Part shown: positions 16,538 through 24,990 of the stretch, in pieces | Layout: each line of letters starts with the position of its first letter | How positions within the stretch are numbered: position 1 is the first letter of the stretch | NCBI GenBank assembly: GCA_964631565.1 | Contig: CAZVYJ010000001.1 | Coordinates: forward strand, 55,471-119,470 | Direction of reading: 5' to 3' | Origin: CAZVYJ01 sp964631565 | GTDB lineage: Bacteria > Planctomycetota > Phycisphaerae > SM23-33 | DNA: 64,000 bases | Translations under genes and position numbers: made by a program | The notes under the pieces: model-generated | Told to the model about the DNA's origin: nothing | Databases searched by the model: none | Seen by the model: the letters and a program-made list of their open reading frames with translations, nothing else

Positions 16538-16885
16538 ATGGCAAAGAAAGCATCGAAGTCGTCGCCCCACAGCGACAAACCGAAGACCTGTAAGGCATGC
16601 GGGCATGTTCGTCCTTTGGGCGAGAAGGTTATGGTGAAGCGTCTCGATGCCGCCGAGATGACCGCGGGCGGCATTGTCCTGCCCGACAACGCGAAGGAAA
16701 AACCGCAGAAGGGCACAGTTCTCGCGCTTGGCGACGGCAGGCTTCTGAAGGACGGCACACGGGCGGAGTTCCAGGTAGCCGTGGGTGATACCGTCCTGTT
16801 CGCCAGCTACGCCGGGACCGAGGTCAAACTGGACGGCGAGGAATTCATGCTGATGGACGAGAGCGACATACTGGCTATCATCTAA
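16538..16885 (+). CDS. groES: Co-chaperonin GroES with N-terminal extension
   Basis: This 115-residue GroES caps GroEL and helps fold proteins in the cytoplasm. The conserved core begins at about residue 24 (RPLGEKVMVKRLDAAEMTAGGIVLPDNAKEKPQKG, quoted only in part) and includes the mobile loop TAGGIVLP and the C-terminal EFMLMDESDILAII. Before it is an extra, basic segment of about 23 residues with a CKAC pair, absent from typical 95-residue GroES proteins. AAGAAGGAG precedes the ATG. groEL follows after 35 bases. Confidence 0.93.
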   Translation: MAKKASKSSPHSDKPKTCKACGHVRPLGEKVMVKRLDAAEMTAGGIVLPDNAKEKPQKGTVLALGDGRLLKDGTRAEFQVAVGDTVLFASYAGTEVKLDGEEFMLMDESDILAII

Positions 16886-16920
16886 ACTGAAAAACAACTG
16901 ACAACACAGGAGCAGCAGAT

Positions 16921-18549
16921 ATGGCAAAGAAAAAGATCGTATTCGATACTGAAGCCCGCGAGGCCATTCGTCGCGGCGTCAAGCAGCTCGCGCGGGCGGT
17001 CAAGGTGACTCTCGGCCCGACGGGCCGCGTCGTCGTGCTCGAAAAATCGTACGGCGCGCCGACCGTCACCAAGGACGGCGTCTCCGTCGCGAAGGAAATC
17101 GAACTGGAAGACCCCAATGAGAACATGGGCGCCCAGATGGTGAAGGAAGTTGCGTCGAAGACATCCAACATTGCCGGCGACGGCACGACCACGGCGACCA
17201 TTTATGCCGAAGCCATCTTCGAAGAAGGCCTCAAGAACGTCGCGGCCGGCGCCAAGGCGATGCAGCTGAAGCGGGGCATCGACAAGGCCGTTGAGGCAGT
17301 CGTGGCCGAGCTGGCGAAGATGTCCAAGCCCATCAGGAGTTCCAGGGAAATCGCCCAGGTCGGCACCTGTGCAGCCAACCAGGACGCGACCATCGGCAAG
17401 CAGATTGCCGACGCCATGGACAAGGTCGGCAAGGACGGCGTAATCACCGTTGAAGAGGGCAAGGGCCTGGAGACGAACGTTGACCTGGTCGAAGGCATGC
17501 AGTTCGACAAGGGCTACATTTCGCCTCACTTCATCAACAAGATCGAAACGATGGAGGTGGATTTCGAAAAGCCGTTCATCCTCGTTCACGAAAAGAAAAT
17601 TTCCGCCATCAAGGACCTTGTTCCGCTGCTGGAGAAGATCGCCCAGTCTGGCCGGCCGCTCGTTATCGTGGCCGAGGACGTCGAAGGCGAAGCGCTGGCG
17701 ACCCTTGTGGTCAACAAGCTTCGCGGCACGCTGCAGTGCTGTGCGGTAAAGGCGCCGGGCTTTGGCGACCGCCGCAAGGAAATGATGCGCGACATCGCGG
17801 TTCTCACCGGCGGCAAGGCGATCATGGAAGACATGGGCCTTTCGCTCGAGAACATCCAGATATCCGACCTCGGCTCGGCCAAGAGAGTCCGCATCGACAA
17901 GGAAAACACGACCATTATCGAAGGCGCCGGCAGCAATGCTGAAATCAAGGCCCGCATCGAGCAGATAAAGACCGAGATCGAAGCCACCACCAGCGATTAC
18001 GACAAGGAAAAGCTCCAGGAACGCCTGGCGAAACTTTCCGGCGGCGTGGCCCAGATTAACGTCGGGGCGGCCACCGAAGTCGAAATGAAGGAAAAGAAGG
18101 CCCGCGTCGAGGACGCTCTGCACGCCTGCCGCGCAGCCGTGGAAGAGGGCATACTGCCGGGCGGCGGTGTGGCTCCGCTGCGTGCATTGAAAGCTCTCGA
18201 CAAGCTCAAAGGCGCAACAGAAGACGAATCGACCGGTATCGACATCATCCGCCGGGCGCTGGTCGCGCCTATAAAGCAGATTGCCGAGAACTCCGGTCTG
18301 GACGGCAGCATCGTCGCCGCCAAGGTCATGGAAAGCGACGATGTGAATTTCGGCTACGATGCACTGGCCGCAAAGTATTGCGACATGATCGAGGCCGGCG
18401 TAATCGTACCGACAAAAGTCGAACGCACCGCGCTGCAGAACGCGGCCTCCGTTGCCGGCCTGCTGCTGACCACCGATGCGATGGTCAGCGAGATTCCGGA
18501 AAAAAAGCCCGCAGCCCCCGCAGGCGCCGGAATGGACGACATGTATTAA
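16921..18549 (+). CDS. groL: Chaperonin GroEL
   Basis: A 542-residue Hsp60 ring chaperonin. Visible motifs are KVTLGPTGRVVVLEK near residue 30, the ATP-binding GDGTTTATIYAE (about 85-96), and the chaperonin signature AAVEEGILPGGGVAPLRA (about 402-419). The C-terminus ends in PAGAGMDDMY and lacks the repeated GGM tail of E. coli GroEL. Good Shine-Dalgarno (CAGGAG). It forms one operon with groES. Confidence 0.97.
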   Translation: MAKKKIVFDTEAREAIRRGVKQLARAVKVTLGPTGRVVVLEKSYGAPTVTKDGVSVAKEIELEDPNENMGAQMVKEVASKTSNIAGDGTTTATIYAEAIFEEGLKNVAAGAKAMQLKRGIDKAVEAVVAELAKMSKPIRSSREIAQVGTCAANQDATIGKQIADAMDKVGKDGVITVEEGKGLETNVDLVEGMQFDKGYISPHFINKIETMEVDFEKPFILVHEKKISAIKDLVPLLEKIAQSGRPLVIVAEDVEGEALATLVVNKLRGTLQCCAVKAPGFGDRRKEMMRDIAVLTGGKAIMEDMGLSLENIQISDLGSAKRVRIDKENTTIIEGAGSNAEIKARIEQIKTEIEATTSDYDKEKLQERLAKLSGGVAQINVGAATEVEMKEKKARVEDALHACRAAVEEGILPGGGVAPLRALKALDKLKGATEDESTGIDIIRRALVAPIKQIAENSGLDGSIVAAKVMESDDVNFGYDALAAKYCDMIEAGVIVPTKVERTALQNAASVAGLLLTTDAMVSEIPEKKPAAPAGAGMDDMY

Positions 18550-18550
18550 A

Positions 18551-18584
18551 AGCAGGGAGTAGGGAATAGGGAGCAGGCAGCAGC
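18551..18584. repeat. GGGAGTAGGGAATAGGGAGCAGG tract after groEL
   Basis: Four to five near copies of a 7-base purine-rich unit (AGGGAGT, AGGGAAT, AGGGAGC, AGGCAGC) begin right after the groEL stop. It belongs to the same general class of degenerate heptad tracts seen elsewhere in the window. Confidence 0.5.
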
Positions 18585-18728
18585 ATTTGGAGTGTTCCGC
18601 TTCTGACTAACCGCAAGCGTGAGCGAGCGGGTAAATTACAGGAAGCGGACAGCAGGGCTTGTCACGCCGGCTTGTCTCGCCGTAGCTTCAGCGCAGGCGG
18701 AAGTCTTGGCGAAGGCGGGAACAGTAAA

Positions 18729-18762
18729 AACAAAGCGGGGTCCGTACGGGCCCCGCTTTGTT
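18729..18762 (+). terminator. Terminator hairpin downstream of groEL
   Basis: Arms AACAAAGCGGGG (18729-18740) and CCCCGCTTTGTT (18751-18762) pair perfectly around TCCGTACGGG, in which CCGTACGG pairs with itself. The run of T is short. It is about 180 bases after the groEL stop. Confidence 0.7.
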
Positions 18763-18775
18763 ATGCGCCGGCGAT

Positions 18776-18793
18776 GGGTGGCCCGTACGGGTT
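18776..18793. repeat. Short dispersed motif, copy 2
   Basis: GGGTGGCCCGTACGGGTT; see copy 1 at 2015-2032 (16 of 18 identical). It contains the palindrome CCCGTACGGG. Confidence 0.4.
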
Positions 18794-18917
18794 CACTCAT
18801 TCCGTGTATGGACTGCGTTTTTATACGCAAAACGCAACCGGGCGTTTTTTGATTGTTGCAGCAGGCAGCGGGCTGATATTCTTACAACCGCACTTTCATG
18901 AATAAAGGGGCACATGC

Positions 18918-19724
18918 ATGATAGCTGAATGGCAATGGCAGAAATGGGCGGTCTTTTCGGTTCCGTTTGTTTTGATCGTACTGGGCGTTCTCTCGTGGCT
19001 GCTGCTGCGAAGAACAATCCGTTCGCGGGTGCGTGTCGAAAGGCAGCTTCGTGACGATCCGGATATCAACGACTGGCTGGTCGTGTTCAACTGGAGCCGC
19101 AAGGTGCTTTACGTGCCGACCATCATCGCGTCGATTGTCGCCGCAATTATCATGTTCATCCGCCCGACCGGCGACCATGCCGGGATAGTCGGCGGGATAT
19201 GGCTGGCCATTTTCTTCGTCAACTTCCTAGTCGACGAATACGAGATGAGCGTCAAGCTGCTGCTTATCGTGCTGCTGTGCCTGATTGTCCTGTTCCTGTG
19301 GCTGTCGTTCATGGACTGGCTGGGCGATTTTCTGGGCATGTTCAAAAAACTCTCGGTCACCATCAACGGTCTCGGCTACCTGATTATCGCTCTCATATTC
19401 CTGCTTGCCATCGGTGTGTCATGGCTGCGGGGACTGTTCTACTACGTGGCGATTACGCCGAACTACCTCAACATCCAGACCGGGCCGACCGAGACCGGCG
19501 AGCAGATTTCACGCGAGGAATACAGCACGCGGGTGGACACGGGCGACTTCCTCGAGCGGCTGCTTGGATTCGGACGGATTATCATAACCTTCGACGACCA
19601 CCGACGCCTGCCTATGATGCTGCTCGTCTGGCGCATAGGCAAAAGCGCCGCACGGCTCGAATCCATTCGCGGCAAGATATCCGTCGACTTCCATCAGACA
19701 GACCGCGGCGAGACGAACAGTTAG
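18918..19724 (+). CDS. Hypothetical membrane protein, about five helices
   Basis: I do not recognise this 268-residue protein. A first helix (about residues 11-30) is followed by a basic cytoplasmic loop, then hydrophobic segments at about 63-79, 92-107, 114-134 and 155-178. The last 85 residues are soluble and of mixed alpha/beta type (VAITPNYLNIQTGPTETGE to the end), with FGRIIITFDD and RLPMMLLVWRIGK strands that suggest a small PH-like (YdbS/YdbT-type) membrane-associated domain. It stands alone between the groEL terminator and a PEP-CTERM gene. Confidence 0.7.
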   Translation: MIAEWQWQKWAVFSVPFVLIVLGVLSWLLLRRTIRSRVRVERQLRDDPDINDWLVVFNWSRKVLYVPTIIASIVAAIIMFIRPTGDHAGIVGGIWLAIFFVNFLVDEYEMSVKLLLIVLLCLIVLFLWLSFMDWLGDFLGMFKKLSVTINGLGYLIIALIFLLAIGVSWLRGLFYYVAITPNYLNIQTGPTETGEQISREEYSTRVDTGDFLERLLGFGRIIITFDDHRRLPMMLLVWRIGKSAARLESIRGKISVDFHQTDRGETNS

Positions 19725-19803
19725 TTGGTCGGCGATAAGACTTTGCTATCAAAATAGTTATATTCAACTACGGCATTAACCTTATTTTTTTTGTGTAACA
19801 CAC

Positions 19804-19831
19804 TTGCAGAGAACGATTTCTGTGGGATAAT
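19804..19831 (+). promoter_or_regulatory. Likely promoter of PEP-CTERM gene
   Basis: TTGCAG (19804-19809), 16 bases, GATAAT (19826-19831). A leader of about 110 bases follows, with a CTCTCGT/ACGAGAG hairpin at about 19855-19885. Confidence 0.55.
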
Positions 19832-19948
19832 CTTCTGACTGTTTCTCTCGTGCTCGGCTCAACATTCCAACGAAACGAGAGCGATCAAGCGGCAGTGTCC
19901 GCGTAAAGAGAGTTTTTAGTAAAATTTTTTTACAATGGAGGCAATCTC

Positions 19949-20791
19949 ATGACGAGATGGTTTGTTATTTTTGCTGCGGTTCTGGTATGCGCTGCAGGCT
20001 CCGCACAGGCAAAGGTGTTTGATAACTACATCGAGATGTATGCGGCGAAGTATCTTACTTCGGATGGTATTGGCTATCAGGGCGGCTTCACTGTCAATAT
20101 AGAGGGCCTCAATAGCTCCGACCTTACCATTGAAGGTGTCGGCATCATGAATTCCGAATGGGGCGGCCCTGAAGAAATGAACAACGATTCCAGCGGCGAA
20201 TATTATCTTGATTCCGATGAAGACATGGCATTTGAGGACCTGACGATAAACGGCACATGGTATATCGACGTAGTCACCAGTGACGGCACAGGAATGTATG
20301 ACAGTATTTACAGCTGGACAATCAGCGGCGTAACGCCTGACACGTGGAACGCCATTCCGTCAATCACCAGCCCGGAAGACATGGACGTGACAACGAATCT
20401 GCGGCCGACGTTCACATGGACCGTCGACAGTATAAATGACGGAGCCAGGCTGTTTGTCAAAATCACTCAGGACGGTGAGGATGACACATTTAAGTACCAG
20501 GAAGAACTCGATCCCAACACGCAGCTTGAATGGATGCCCGATTTTGATTTGTCGCCCGGGACACTTGACTTCACGGTATTTTACGCAATACCTCTCAGCC
20601 TGCAGGTGAGCTACGACGCGGAAGCCAGTGCCTATCAGGGCACGCCAGGCGGCGACATCGTAGCATGGGCTGATGCGGAAGCATATTTTGTCGCGGCCGA
20701 CAGCGTTGAAATCGAAATAGTCCCCGAACCGGCCACGATTTCACTGCTTGGCCTCGGCGCACTGGCTATAATTAGAAGGAAAAGGAGTTAA
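19949..20791 (+). CDS. Exported PEP-CTERM protein of unknown function
   Basis: A 280-residue protein with a signal peptide (about 1-21, cleaved after AQA) and a C-terminal sorting signal (VPEPATISLLGLGALAIIRRKRS; PEP, hydrophobic helix, basic end; the last 23 residues). Such proteins are thought to be processed by an exosortase and placed on or outside the cell surface, often together with exopolysaccharide. The middle (about 130-200) has the look of an immunoglobulin-like beta domain (SPEDMDVTTNLRPTFTW). It is acidic. GGAGG stands eight bases before the ATG and a strong terminator follows. No exosortase gene is in the window. Confidence 0.88.
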   Translation: MTRWFVIFAAVLVCAAGSAQAKVFDNYIEMYAAKYLTSDGIGYQGGFTVNIEGLNSSDLTIEGVGIMNSEWGGPEEMNNDSSGEYYLDSDEDMAFEDLTINGTWYIDVVTSDGTGMYDSIYSWTISGVTPDTWNAIPSITSPEDMDVTTNLRPTFTWTVDSINDGARLFVKITQDGEDDTFKYQEELDPNTQLEWMPDFDLSPGTLDFTVFYAIPLSLQVSYDAEASAYQGTPGGDIVAWADAEAYFVAADSVEIEIVPEPATISLLGLGALAIIRRKRS

Positions 20792-20838
20792 TTCTGAGGA
20801 GACGTGGTCGTTAGCTCGACGACGTAGAATTAACTTTC

Positions 20839-20876
20839 AACCGGGTCGCTGTTGATTCAGCGGCCCGGTTTCTTTT
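20839..20876 (+). terminator. Intrinsic terminator of PEP-CTERM gene
   Basis: AACCGGGTCGCTG (20839-20851) pairs with CAGCGGCCCGGTT (20858-20870) with one G-T pair, and TCTTTTT follows. The yjbQ gene starts 5-10 bases later. Confidence 0.85.
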
Positions 20877-20880
20877 TAAT

Positions 20881-21300
20881 ATGGTTGTGAACACCGCAAC
20901 CTCACAATTCGACGTCAAGACGCACCGCCGCGACGAAATGATCGACATAACGCCGCAGGTGCAGCATGCGATAGACTCATCCGGCGTGGCCGACGGCGTG
21001 GTTACCATTTATGTCCCGCACACGACAGCCGGCGTGACGATTAACGAAAACGCCGACCCGGACGTCATTCACGATATTCTGGCAGCGCTAGATACGGCCG
21101 TTCCGTGGCGGCAGAGTTTTTACCGGCACGGCGAGGGCAACTCAGCCGCCCACGTCAAAAGCTCCATGGTCGGCTGCTCGGCCCATGTACCGGTTTCAGG
21201 CGGGCGAATGACGCTCGGCACGTGGCAGTCGGTGTTCTTCTGCGAGTTCGACGGCCCACGCACGCGGCGGTGCATAGTGACGGTGATTGGGAAGAAGTAG
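20881..21300 (+). CDS. YjbQ family protein (secondary thiamine-phosphate synthase type)
   Basis: A 139-residue YjbQ/UPF0047 protein, standard length. Family marks are YVPHTTAGVTINENADPDV (about residues 45-63), the HGEGNSAAHVKSSMVG block (about 81-96) with the conserved His residues, and LGTWQSVFFCEFDGPR near the end. Some members have weak thiamine-phosphate synthase activity, but the physiological role is not settled. The gene begins directly behind the terminator of the PEP-CTERM gene and has no clear Shine-Dalgarno, so it may be read as a leaderless or weakly translated message. No thiamine genes are near. Confidence 0.9.
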   Translation: MVVNTATSQFDVKTHRRDEMIDITPQVQHAIDSSGVADGVVTIYVPHTTAGVTINENADPDVIHDILAALDTAVPWRQSFYRHGEGNSAAHVKSSMVGCSAHVPVSGGRMTLGTWQSVFFCEFDGPRTRRCIVTVIGKK

Positions 21301-21301
21301 G

Positions 21302-21320
21302 GTGGGTGCTCTGCACCCAC
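21302..21320. repeat. REP-like palindrome GTGGGTGC-TCT-GCACCCAC
   Basis: An 8-bp perfect stem with a 3-base loop lies directly after the yjbQ stop. The wording TAGGGTGGGTGC..GCACCCAC resembles small dispersed palindromes found in many genomes. It may help to end transcription. Confidence 0.5.
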
Positions 21321-21338
21321 GCATAGCGTTATTTAAAC

Positions 21339-21584
21339 CTACAATTCAACAGTGCGACAGTAATCTATTGAGCCATTATTTGTGGGGCGACCAACCCAGC
21401 GGCCAGATTGATAATTGAAATCGATGGCGAACCTTTGATCAGTTTCAATATCTTTTAGCAGCACAAACCCATCTCGGGTATCGTCGATGAGTTTCCAATC
21501 ATGTGTTTCTTCATCCCAGGTGCAGTTCTTAGCCGTGCCTTCTATCTCATATATTCTACCGGTCTTGCTTTTGTATGTGTTCAT
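21339..21584 (-). CDS. Small hypothetical protein (81 aa)
   Basis: An 81-residue acidic protein of beta-rich character (TGRIYEIEG, DGFVLLKDIETDQRFAIDFNYQSGRWVG). I do not recognise the family. There is no good Shine-Dalgarno before the ATG, and GC is lower than in the neighbours, so it may be a recent arrival. The amino-acid composition is protein-like with aromatic residues well spread, which supports a real gene. Confidence 0.5.
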   Translation of the reverse strand: MNTYKSKTGRIYEIEGTAKNCTWDEETHDWKLIDDTRDGFVLLKDIETDQRFAIDFNYQSGRWVGRPTNNGSIDYCRTVEL

Positions 21585-21644
21585 GTGGCAATTTCACGAT
21601 TCGTAGATTTGCTTAATTTTAACAAATCATAAAATACCGCCCGC

Positions 21645-21679
21645 AAAAATCCGAAATCCCAAATCTGAAATCTGAAATA
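21645..21679. repeat. AAATCCGAAATCCC / AAATCTGAAATCTG tract
   Basis: Tandem 7-8-base units (AAAATCCG, AAATCCC, AAATCTG, AAATCTG, AAATAAT) stand just after the stop of ribokinase. The units match those flanking the four-helix-bundle gene at 36.5 kb. Confidence 0.65.
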
Positions 21680-21682
21680 ATC

Positions 21683-22624
21683 TTACCTCGGCTGGTCATG
21701 CATGAGCATTTTTACTTCAGCGGCGGTGGGCATGGCGGTCTGTGCGCCGATTTTCGTGCAGGCCAGTGCGCCTGCTGCGGCGGCGAGCTGCGTCGCCTCG
21801 TGCAGGCCCATGCCGGATGCAATCGCGACGGCCAGCGCGCCTGTGAACGCGTCGCCTGCGGCGGTGGTGTCGACCACGTCCACTTTGTATGCCGGCACGG
21901 TGTAGAAATGTCCTGCCGCGTCGACGGCCAGCGCGCCTCGCGCCCCGAGTTTCAACACCGCAGCCTTCGCGCCGCGGGCTATCAGGTCGCCGGCGATGGC
22001 CTTGTCCACGCGTTCCTCGACGGCCTTGCTGCCGGTTATATGCTCGGCCTCGCTGGCGTTGGGCGTGAGAATGTCCACGTTGCAAAGCTCCGAGCAGAGA
22101 TTTTTGGAGGCTGGAGCCGGCGCGGGGTCGAGTATCACCTTGCATCCCTTGCGTCTAGCCATGTCGGCTGCGGCCCGGACTGTCGGCATCGGCGTCTCGA
22201 GCTGCAGCACCACGACGGAGGCCTGCTCGAAAAGTTTTTCGTGGCCGAAGATGTCGTCCGGCGTGAGAAGCGCGTTTGCACCGCTGGCGACGACGATTGA
22301 ATTTTCGCCCTTGGAGTCGACCATTATCACTGCGACGCCGGTGGGGGCGTTTTCGGTCGTCAGTATGCTCGAGCAGTCGATGTATTCGTCCTGCAGACCC
22401 TTGAGTATCTGGCTGCCGAACATGTCGGTTCCGACGCGGCCTATCATTATGCAGCGGGCGCCCATTCTGGCGACCGCGACGGCCTGGTTGGCGCCCTTGC
22501 CGCCGGGCGATATCACGAGATTGTTGCCGAGAATCGTTTCGCCGGGCGCGGGCATGCGCGGCGTGCGGACGGCGACGTCCATGTTCAGCGAACCGACCAC
22601 AAGAACCGTGGGCTTGTTATCCAT
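21683..22624 (-). CDS. rbsK: Ribokinase
   Basis: A 313-residue PfkB-family kinase that converts D-ribose to ribose 5-phosphate. SLNMDVAVRTPRMPAPGETILG and the first PfkB signature GGKGANQAVAVARMG (about residues 38-52) are at the front, with the second signature DTTAAGDAFTGALAVAIA (about 250-267; catalytic Asp of GDAF) near the end. ILDPAPAP and LTPNASEAEHITG are the ribokinase-type middle blocks. Length fits. It is a single gene with no rbs transport genes near, so related substrates are possible. Confidence 0.9.
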   Translation of the reverse strand: MDNKPTVLVVGSLNMDVAVRTPRMPAPGETILGNNLVISPGGKGANQAVAVARMGARCIMIGRVGTDMFGSQILKGLQDEYIDCSSILTTENAPTGVAVIMVDSKGENSIVVASGANALLTPDDIFGHEKLFEQASVVVLQLETPMPTVRAAADMARRKGCKVILDPAPAPASKNLCSELCNVDILTPNASEAEHITGSKAVEERVDKAIAGDLIARGAKAAVLKLGARGALAVDAAGHFYTVPAYKVDVVDTTAAGDAFTGALAVAIASGMGLHEATQLAAAAGALACTKIGAQTAMPTAAEVKMLMHDQPR

Positions 22625-22862
22625 TGTCAGCTCCCAGGCTTGTCCAGAGCAGGCGAACAGTGGAGCAGGAGAGCAGTTGATACGGCGACGTAATGTGCCG
22701 GAGTGTGTGCATTAAAATGCGTTTCGTCTGCGGTCACCTGATCACCTGTTCTACCGTTCAGTTCAGATACGCGCTTTCTTCCGGGTATTTATTTGTGAAC
22801 ATAATACAGGTCAGCCGCACATCATATCAACCGTTTGTGGCGGCCGGAATTTTTCAAATCTC

Positions 22863-23549
22863 TCAAATTTCACGCACGAATGTAAGCACATCGATCGGCT
22901 GCGGGTCGATATGTTCCCACGCGCGAATCCAGCTGCTGGCGGCGAGGCGGAAACCTTCGCCGACGAGCAGTTTCTGGATGGCCGCGTTTATGCTCAGCGG
23001 CTGGGCGTGCACGCCGCTTACACCGAGCGAGGCGAGCCGCTGAATCCACTCCCGCAGAAGTTTTCGCCCCAGCCCCCGGCCGCGAGCGCACGGCAGCAGG
23101 TTCGTGTGAAAAGTGGCCGGATATCGGCGGAGCAGCGCCGCAGGCATGGCTGTTTCGTTGCGAAGCATCGACTTGAGCATGGCGAATATCGCACGCCGCG
23201 ACTGCTGCTTTCGGATGAGCCGCCTGCGTATAACGTGCGCCACGATTCCAGGCAGCAGACGCCACGTGTAATGCTCGTGCCGCCTGAGGTCGACCGTGCC
23301 GGTCAGGTACCCGCAGACGCAGCCGTCAGCGGTTTTTTCGGAGGTTTGTTCGACGATGAATGCGTTGGCCGGTTCGATATCGGTGAAATACCTGGTCCAG
23401 AATTCGGCCCATATCCATTCGTCGGGGATTCGGCGGAGGTCTTTTTCGCCCATCCAGCAGGTTTCGGCGCAAATTTCGCGCACGGACGGGCGATCTGTTT
23501 TGCGATATTGGCGGATAAGGAACTCAGTTGAGTTCGCTGTAGTCATCAT
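22863..23549 (-). CDS. GNAT family N-acetyltransferase
   Basis: A 228-residue protein with the acetyl-CoA-binding signature LPCARGRGLGRKLLREW (about residues 151-168; Arg-x-x-Gly-x-Gly loop) and the following VSGVHAQPLSINAAIQKLLVGEGF strand-helix, typical of GNAT folds. The N-terminus starts with the usual IRQYRKTDRPSVREIC. It carries an inserted basic stretch in the middle (about 100-135). Substrate unknown. It lies between rbsK and purM on the same strand but far apart (about 170-240 bases), so it is probably its own unit. Confidence 0.85.
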   Translation of the reverse strand: MMTTANSTEFLIRQYRKTDRPSVREICAETCWMGEKDLRRIPDEWIWAEFWTRYFTDIEPANAFIVEQTSEKTADGCVCGYLTGTVDLRRHEHYTWRLLPGIVAHVIRRRLIRKQQSRRAIFAMLKSMLRNETAMPAALLRRYPATFHTNLLPCARGRGLGRKLLREWIQRLASLGVSGVHAQPLSINAAIQKLLVGEGFRLAASSWIRAWEHIDPQPIDVLTFVREI

Positions 23550-23691
23550 TCCATCAAGCCGCTGTCGACGATGCTTGAATAATTCCAGAAAGCGGACCGC
23601 AGGAGATTATTTTTCCCATGGCGGAAATGCGGTTCTGGAAATCGTATCCCCGCTGCATTTCTACTCTCTGCTTTCAACTTTTCTCCTGCTC

Positions 23692-23720
23692 TAATCACTG
23701 TGCCGTTGGCACAGTGATTA
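23692..23720. terminator. 13-bp perfect hairpin on the purM stop codon
   Basis: TAATCACTGTGCC (23692-23704) and GGCACAGTGATTA (23708-23720) pair perfectly around GTT. The right arm contains the purM stop (TAA on the minus strand). No U tract follows, so it may stabilise the 3' end more than terminate. Confidence 0.55.
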
Positions 23721-24818
23721 TGCCCACTGCAGTTCGTCGCCGCCTTTGCGGATTTTGCCGAGTTCCCAGCATCGTTCGCCGCTTTTGCGCAGGCGGTTCA
23801 TTATCGACGTTGCGAAGTCCGGCGCGACGACCATGACGAATCCGACGCCCATGTTGAACACTCGCATCATTTCTATCTGGTCTACCGGCCCCTTGTCGGC
23901 GATGAGTTTGAATATCGGCGGCACCGGCCAGTCGCGTTTGATTCTCGCGGTCAGACCGGCAGGCAGAACGCGGGGCAGGTTGCCGGGCAGCCCGCCGCCC
24001 GTGATATGCGCCATGGCCTTGATGACCTTTTTGACCTTGTAGACGCTCAGCACATCCATGACCGCCTTGACGTAAATCCGTGTCGGCTTCAGCATCGCCT
24101 CGCCTACGGAAGCACCTTCAAGCTCCAGCGGCCTGTCGGTTAGTTTATACTTTGCCCGCTCTAGCAGCACACGTCTGGCCAGTCCGTAGCCGTTGGAGTG
24201 AAGCCCGTCAGAGGCCAGCGCGATTACAACGTCGCCGGCTTTCACATTGGAGGGGTCTATCATTTTTTTCCGCTCGACGACGCCGACGGCGAAGCCGGCC
24301 ATGTCGAACTCTTTGGGTTTGTAGAAGTCCGGCATTTCGGCTGTCTCGCCGCCAAGCAGCGCGCATCCGGCCTGAATGCAGCCGTCGCTTATGCCCTTGA
24401 GTATTTCGACCATTCGCGGCGGTTCGAGTTTGCCGACGCCAAGGTAGTCCAGGAAAAACAGCGGCTCGGCGCCGCAGCATATCAGGTCGTTGACGTTCAT
24501 TGCGACCAGGTCGATTCCGACCGTGTCGTACTTCTTCATGCCGAACGCGATCTTGAGCTTCGTGCCGACGCCGTCGGTGCAGCTTACCAGCACCGGTTCT
24601 GTATAGTTGCGCTTGAAGAGCTTCTCGTTGTAATCGAGCCTGAATGCGCCCGCGAATCCGCCGATTGAGCCGAGCACCCGCTGGGAATGTGTACGTTCGA
24701 CCAGCGGACGGATGTCTTCGACCATCTTGTCGCCGGCCTCGATATCGACGCCTGCATCCTTGTAGGTAATCGGCGCTGCCGAATTTTCTGAACTTTTCGA
24801 AAACGTTCCTTCTGCCAT
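23718..24818 (-). CDS. purM: Phosphoribosylformylglycinamidine cyclo-ligase (AIR synthetase)
   Basis: A 366-residue enzyme of purine synthesis that closes FGAM to AIR with ATP. The N-terminus has YKDAGVDIEAGDKMVEDI, then GGFAGAFRLD, VSCTDGVGTKLKIA (about residues 81-94) and the Asn-Asp of VAMNVNDLICCGAEPLFFLDYLG, all hallmarks of PurM. LLGGETAEMPDFY and the HITGGGLPGNLPRVLP block complete the family set. Length is slightly above the usual 340-350. Single gene here, with no other pur gene in the window. Confidence 0.97.
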   Translation of the reverse strand: MAEGTFSKSSENSAAPITYKDAGVDIEAGDKMVEDIRPLVERTHSQRVLGSIGGFAGAFRLDYNEKLFKRNYTEPVLVSCTDGVGTKLKIAFGMKKYDTVGIDLVAMNVNDLICCGAEPLFFLDYLGVGKLEPPRMVEILKGISDGCIQAGCALLGGETAEMPDFYKPKEFDMAGFAVGVVERKKMIDPSNVKAGDVVIALASDGLHSNGYGLARRVLLERAKYKLTDRPLELEGASVGEAMLKPTRIYVKAVMDVLSVYKVKKVIKAMAHITGGGLPGNLPRVLPAGLTARIKRDWPVPPIFKLIADKGPVDQIEMMRVFNMGVGFVMVVAPDFATSIMNRLRKSGERCWELGKIRKGGDELQWA

Positions 24819-24990
24819 GGCGATATCCTACCAATCACCGGCCGCAATGCAACGGTGGTTTTACTCCGCTGGGACCGGCTGAAGCAAATTAGCCAGATTT
24901 TTGCCAGTTTGCAAGCCAGCCTGTTTGACAGTTACGGGTCTTGAGGATAGTGTAAAGGCAGCTGTCTGGGTGGTTTTTTGGGAAGGTGGA

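Larger units (their letters stand above)
18585..18917. other. Intergenic region after groEL without a supported gene
   Basis: The short frames here are not convincing. The region contains a sequence at about 18659-18718 in which the motifs CGCCGGCTTG, TCGCCGTAGC, GGCGGAAG and GGCGAAGGCGGGAA alternate, which reads like a dispersed intergenic repeat, then a terminator hairpin (18729-18762) and the GGGTGGC...TACGGGTT motif. Confidence 0.5.
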
